Below are positions 63,049 to 64,000 of a stretch of DNA of 64,000 nucleotides, piece by piece. The notes below the pieces were generated by a model. The model was not told the DNA's origin and searched no databases. It was given only the letters and a program-made list of their open reading frames with translations. Each line of letters begins with the position of its first letter. Position 1 is the first letter of the stretch. The DNA is from Nostoc sp. FACHB-110 (GTDB taxonomy: Bacteria; Cyanobacteriota; Cyanobacteriia; Cyanobacteriales; Nostocaceae). The translations under genes and the position numbers were made by a program. Where the stretch lies: assembly GCF_014697425.1 (NCBI RefSeq), contig NZ_JACJRU010000002.1, positions 186,001 to 250,000 on the forward strand, given 5' to 3'.

Positions 63049-63998
63049 AAGGAATCCTCTGTTGTAGGGGCAGGATGAATAATCTGACGCTTAATAGTTT
63101 TTAGTTTTGCTTTATAGGTTGCTTTGGTATTTTGATTTTGGATCGATTCTGCTTGTTTATCTGCTGCTATTAACACTTCAATTAATTCGCTTAACCTGGC
63201 TGTTGGGTTAGCAGCAACTTGATTTAATAGCATTTCAAAATGTTTGAGCATTCGCGCTATGCTAGTGCGATAAAATAAATCGGTGTTATACTCTAATGCT
63301 GCGACTATTCCCTGTGGTGTTTCTGTAATTTCCCATAATAAATCAAGCTGGGTTGTCTTTTTTTCAACAGTTAAAGGTGTGATAGTCAAATTGGAAAGTT
63401 TTAAAGCTGGAGTTTGAGTATTTTCTAAAATTAACTTGACTTGAAATAAAGGTGAACGAGCCATATGTCTGACTGGGTTTAGCACATCTACAAGTTTGTC
63501 AAAAGGCAAATCTTGATGAGCATAGGCATCTAAAGTTACCTCACGGACTCGTTCAAGTAATTCACGAAAAGAAGGGTTTCCTGATAAATTAGTGCGTAAA
63601 ACTATTTGGTTAACAAAAAAACCAATTAAACCTCTAACTTCTACTTGGTTACGGTTAGCAATATCAGTACCGATAATTATATCTGCTTGCCCTGTATACC
63701 AATAAAGTAGTGTTTTAAATACTGCCAACAGAATCATAAATAAGGTAATACCTTCTCGTTGATACAACGTTTTCAATTGTTCTGAGAAAGTTTGAGATAA
63801 AACAAGACATTGCCTAGCACCATTGAAAGTTGGTAATTTTGGTCTTGGCATATCTGTAGGCAATTCAACTACAGGAAGTTGACCACCTAATTTTTGCTGC
63901 CAGTAACTCAGCAAAGTTGCTAATTTTTCTCCTTGCAAATATTGACGTTGCCAAACTGCAAAGTCTACATACTGTATTGGTAGTTCAGGAAGTTGTGC
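63045..63998 (-). CDS. NRPS ending in a condensation domain, 5' end outside window
   Basis: At least 318 codons, open past the right edge; the TTG at 63938 is internal, since the frame continues with AQLPELPIQYVDFAVWQRQY, a standard C-domain stretch. The visible C-terminal half has the YWQQKLGG, GQADIIIGTDIANRNQVE, GFFVNQIVLRTNLSG and AHQDLPFDKLVD cores. There is no adenylation domain after it, so the protein ends in a C domain whose HHxxxDG site lies outside the window. It overlaps the hydroxylase gene by 4 bp. Confidence 0.88.
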   Translation of the reverse strand, partial: AQLPELPIQYVDFAVWQRQYLQGEKLATLLSYWQQKLGGQLPVVELPTDMPRPKLPTFNGARQCLVLSQTFSEQLKTLYQREGITLFMILLAVFKTLLYWYTGQADIIIGTDIANRNQVEVRGLIGFFVNQIVLRTNLSGNPSFRELLERVREVTLDAYAHQDLPFDKLVDVLNPVRHMARSPLFQVKLILENTQTPALKLSNLTITPLTVEKKTTQLDLLWEITETPQGIVAALEYNTDLFYRTSIARMLKHFEMLLNQVAANPTARLSELIEVLIAADKQAESIQNQNTKATYKAKLKTIKRQIIHPAPTTEDSL

Positions 63999-64000
63999 TG

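Noticed and set aside
63045..63938. Complete 297-residue gene starting at TTG 63938
   Set aside because: The frame runs open to the window edge with conserved C-domain residues before the TTG, so the gene starts outside.

Overview
The window is chromosomal DNA of a filamentous, probably heterocyst-forming cyanobacterium (Nostoc/Anabaena/Calothrix-like). Evidence: frequent HIP1 octamers (GCGATCGC), short tandem heptamer repeats, a CrtO-type carotenoid ketolase, a CYP110-like P450, paired flavodiiron genes in the flv4-sll0218-flv2 order, a bilin-binding phytochrome-like kinase, Uma2 and DUF559 genes, and a large NRPS/PKS operon. All assignments come from reading motifs by eye; no database was searched.

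Layout. (1) 0-13.6 kb, metabolism and small accessory genes: a partial SRPBCC protein, crtO, a DUF2993 protein, an OFA-type MFS transporter, a P450, a phosphoketolase-like ThDP enzyme, an AAA ATPase fused to a DUF4435/TOPRIM-like domain (a PARIS-like defence candidate), a decayed RelE-type toxin-antitoxin pair, an Uma2 protein and a Gfo/Idh/MocA oxidoreductase. (2) About 13.7-28.3 kb, a candidate integrative element. A minus-strand block of 12 genes of unknown family looks structural (holin-like, coiled-coil plus collagen-like fibre, Cys-rich protein). Next to it are a catalytic-domain-only tyrosine recombinase, a replication-like gene pair, a ribbon-helix-helix regulator with a divergent operator/promoter, a plus-strand run of small genes, and an IS110/Piv-like DEDD recombinase preceded by a strongly structured, internally duplicated noncoding stretch. 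I recognise no terminase, portal or major capsid gene. (3) 28.3-43.5 kb, signalling and defence-type genes: a NADAR protein, a knotless phytochrome-like histidine kinase with an extra CBCR-like GAF domain, a TIR-like-fold protein, a class A beta-lactamase-like protein, a ComFB-like protein, a DUF442 phosphatase-like protein, tRNA-Val(UAC), a DUF559 protein embedded in palindromic repeats, a CHAT-NTPase-TPR protein and a second Uma2 gene. (4) 43.5-44.0 kb, a small graveyard: the 3' end of an hsdS-like gene, a MITE, and the 3' end of an IS5-like transposase. (5) 44.0-48.3 kb, the flv4-sll0218-flv2 photoprotection operon, then a PLP-dependent deaminase/desulfhydrase gene and an exported coiled-coil protein. 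(6) 50.6 kb to the right edge, one minus-strand biosynthetic operon that enters from beyond the window: NRPS (ending in a C domain), TauD/SyrP-like hydroxylase, C*-A-PCP NRPS with a degenerate C domain and an Asn-like code, KS-AT-ACP-aminotransferase-TE, a second aminotransferase, a methyltransferase and MbtH, closed by a 14-bp hairpin.

The biosynthetic genes appear to cooperate on a lipopeptide- or metallophore-like product: an Asn/Asp residue is activated, probably beta-hydroxylated, extended with malonate, transaminated at the beta-carbon and released by the thioesterase. Two further points deserve attention: the possible bridge-RNA-guided recombinase at 26.6-28.2 kb, and a pair of inverted-repeat-bounded ~110-bp dispersed repeats at 6.3 and 50.5 kb.
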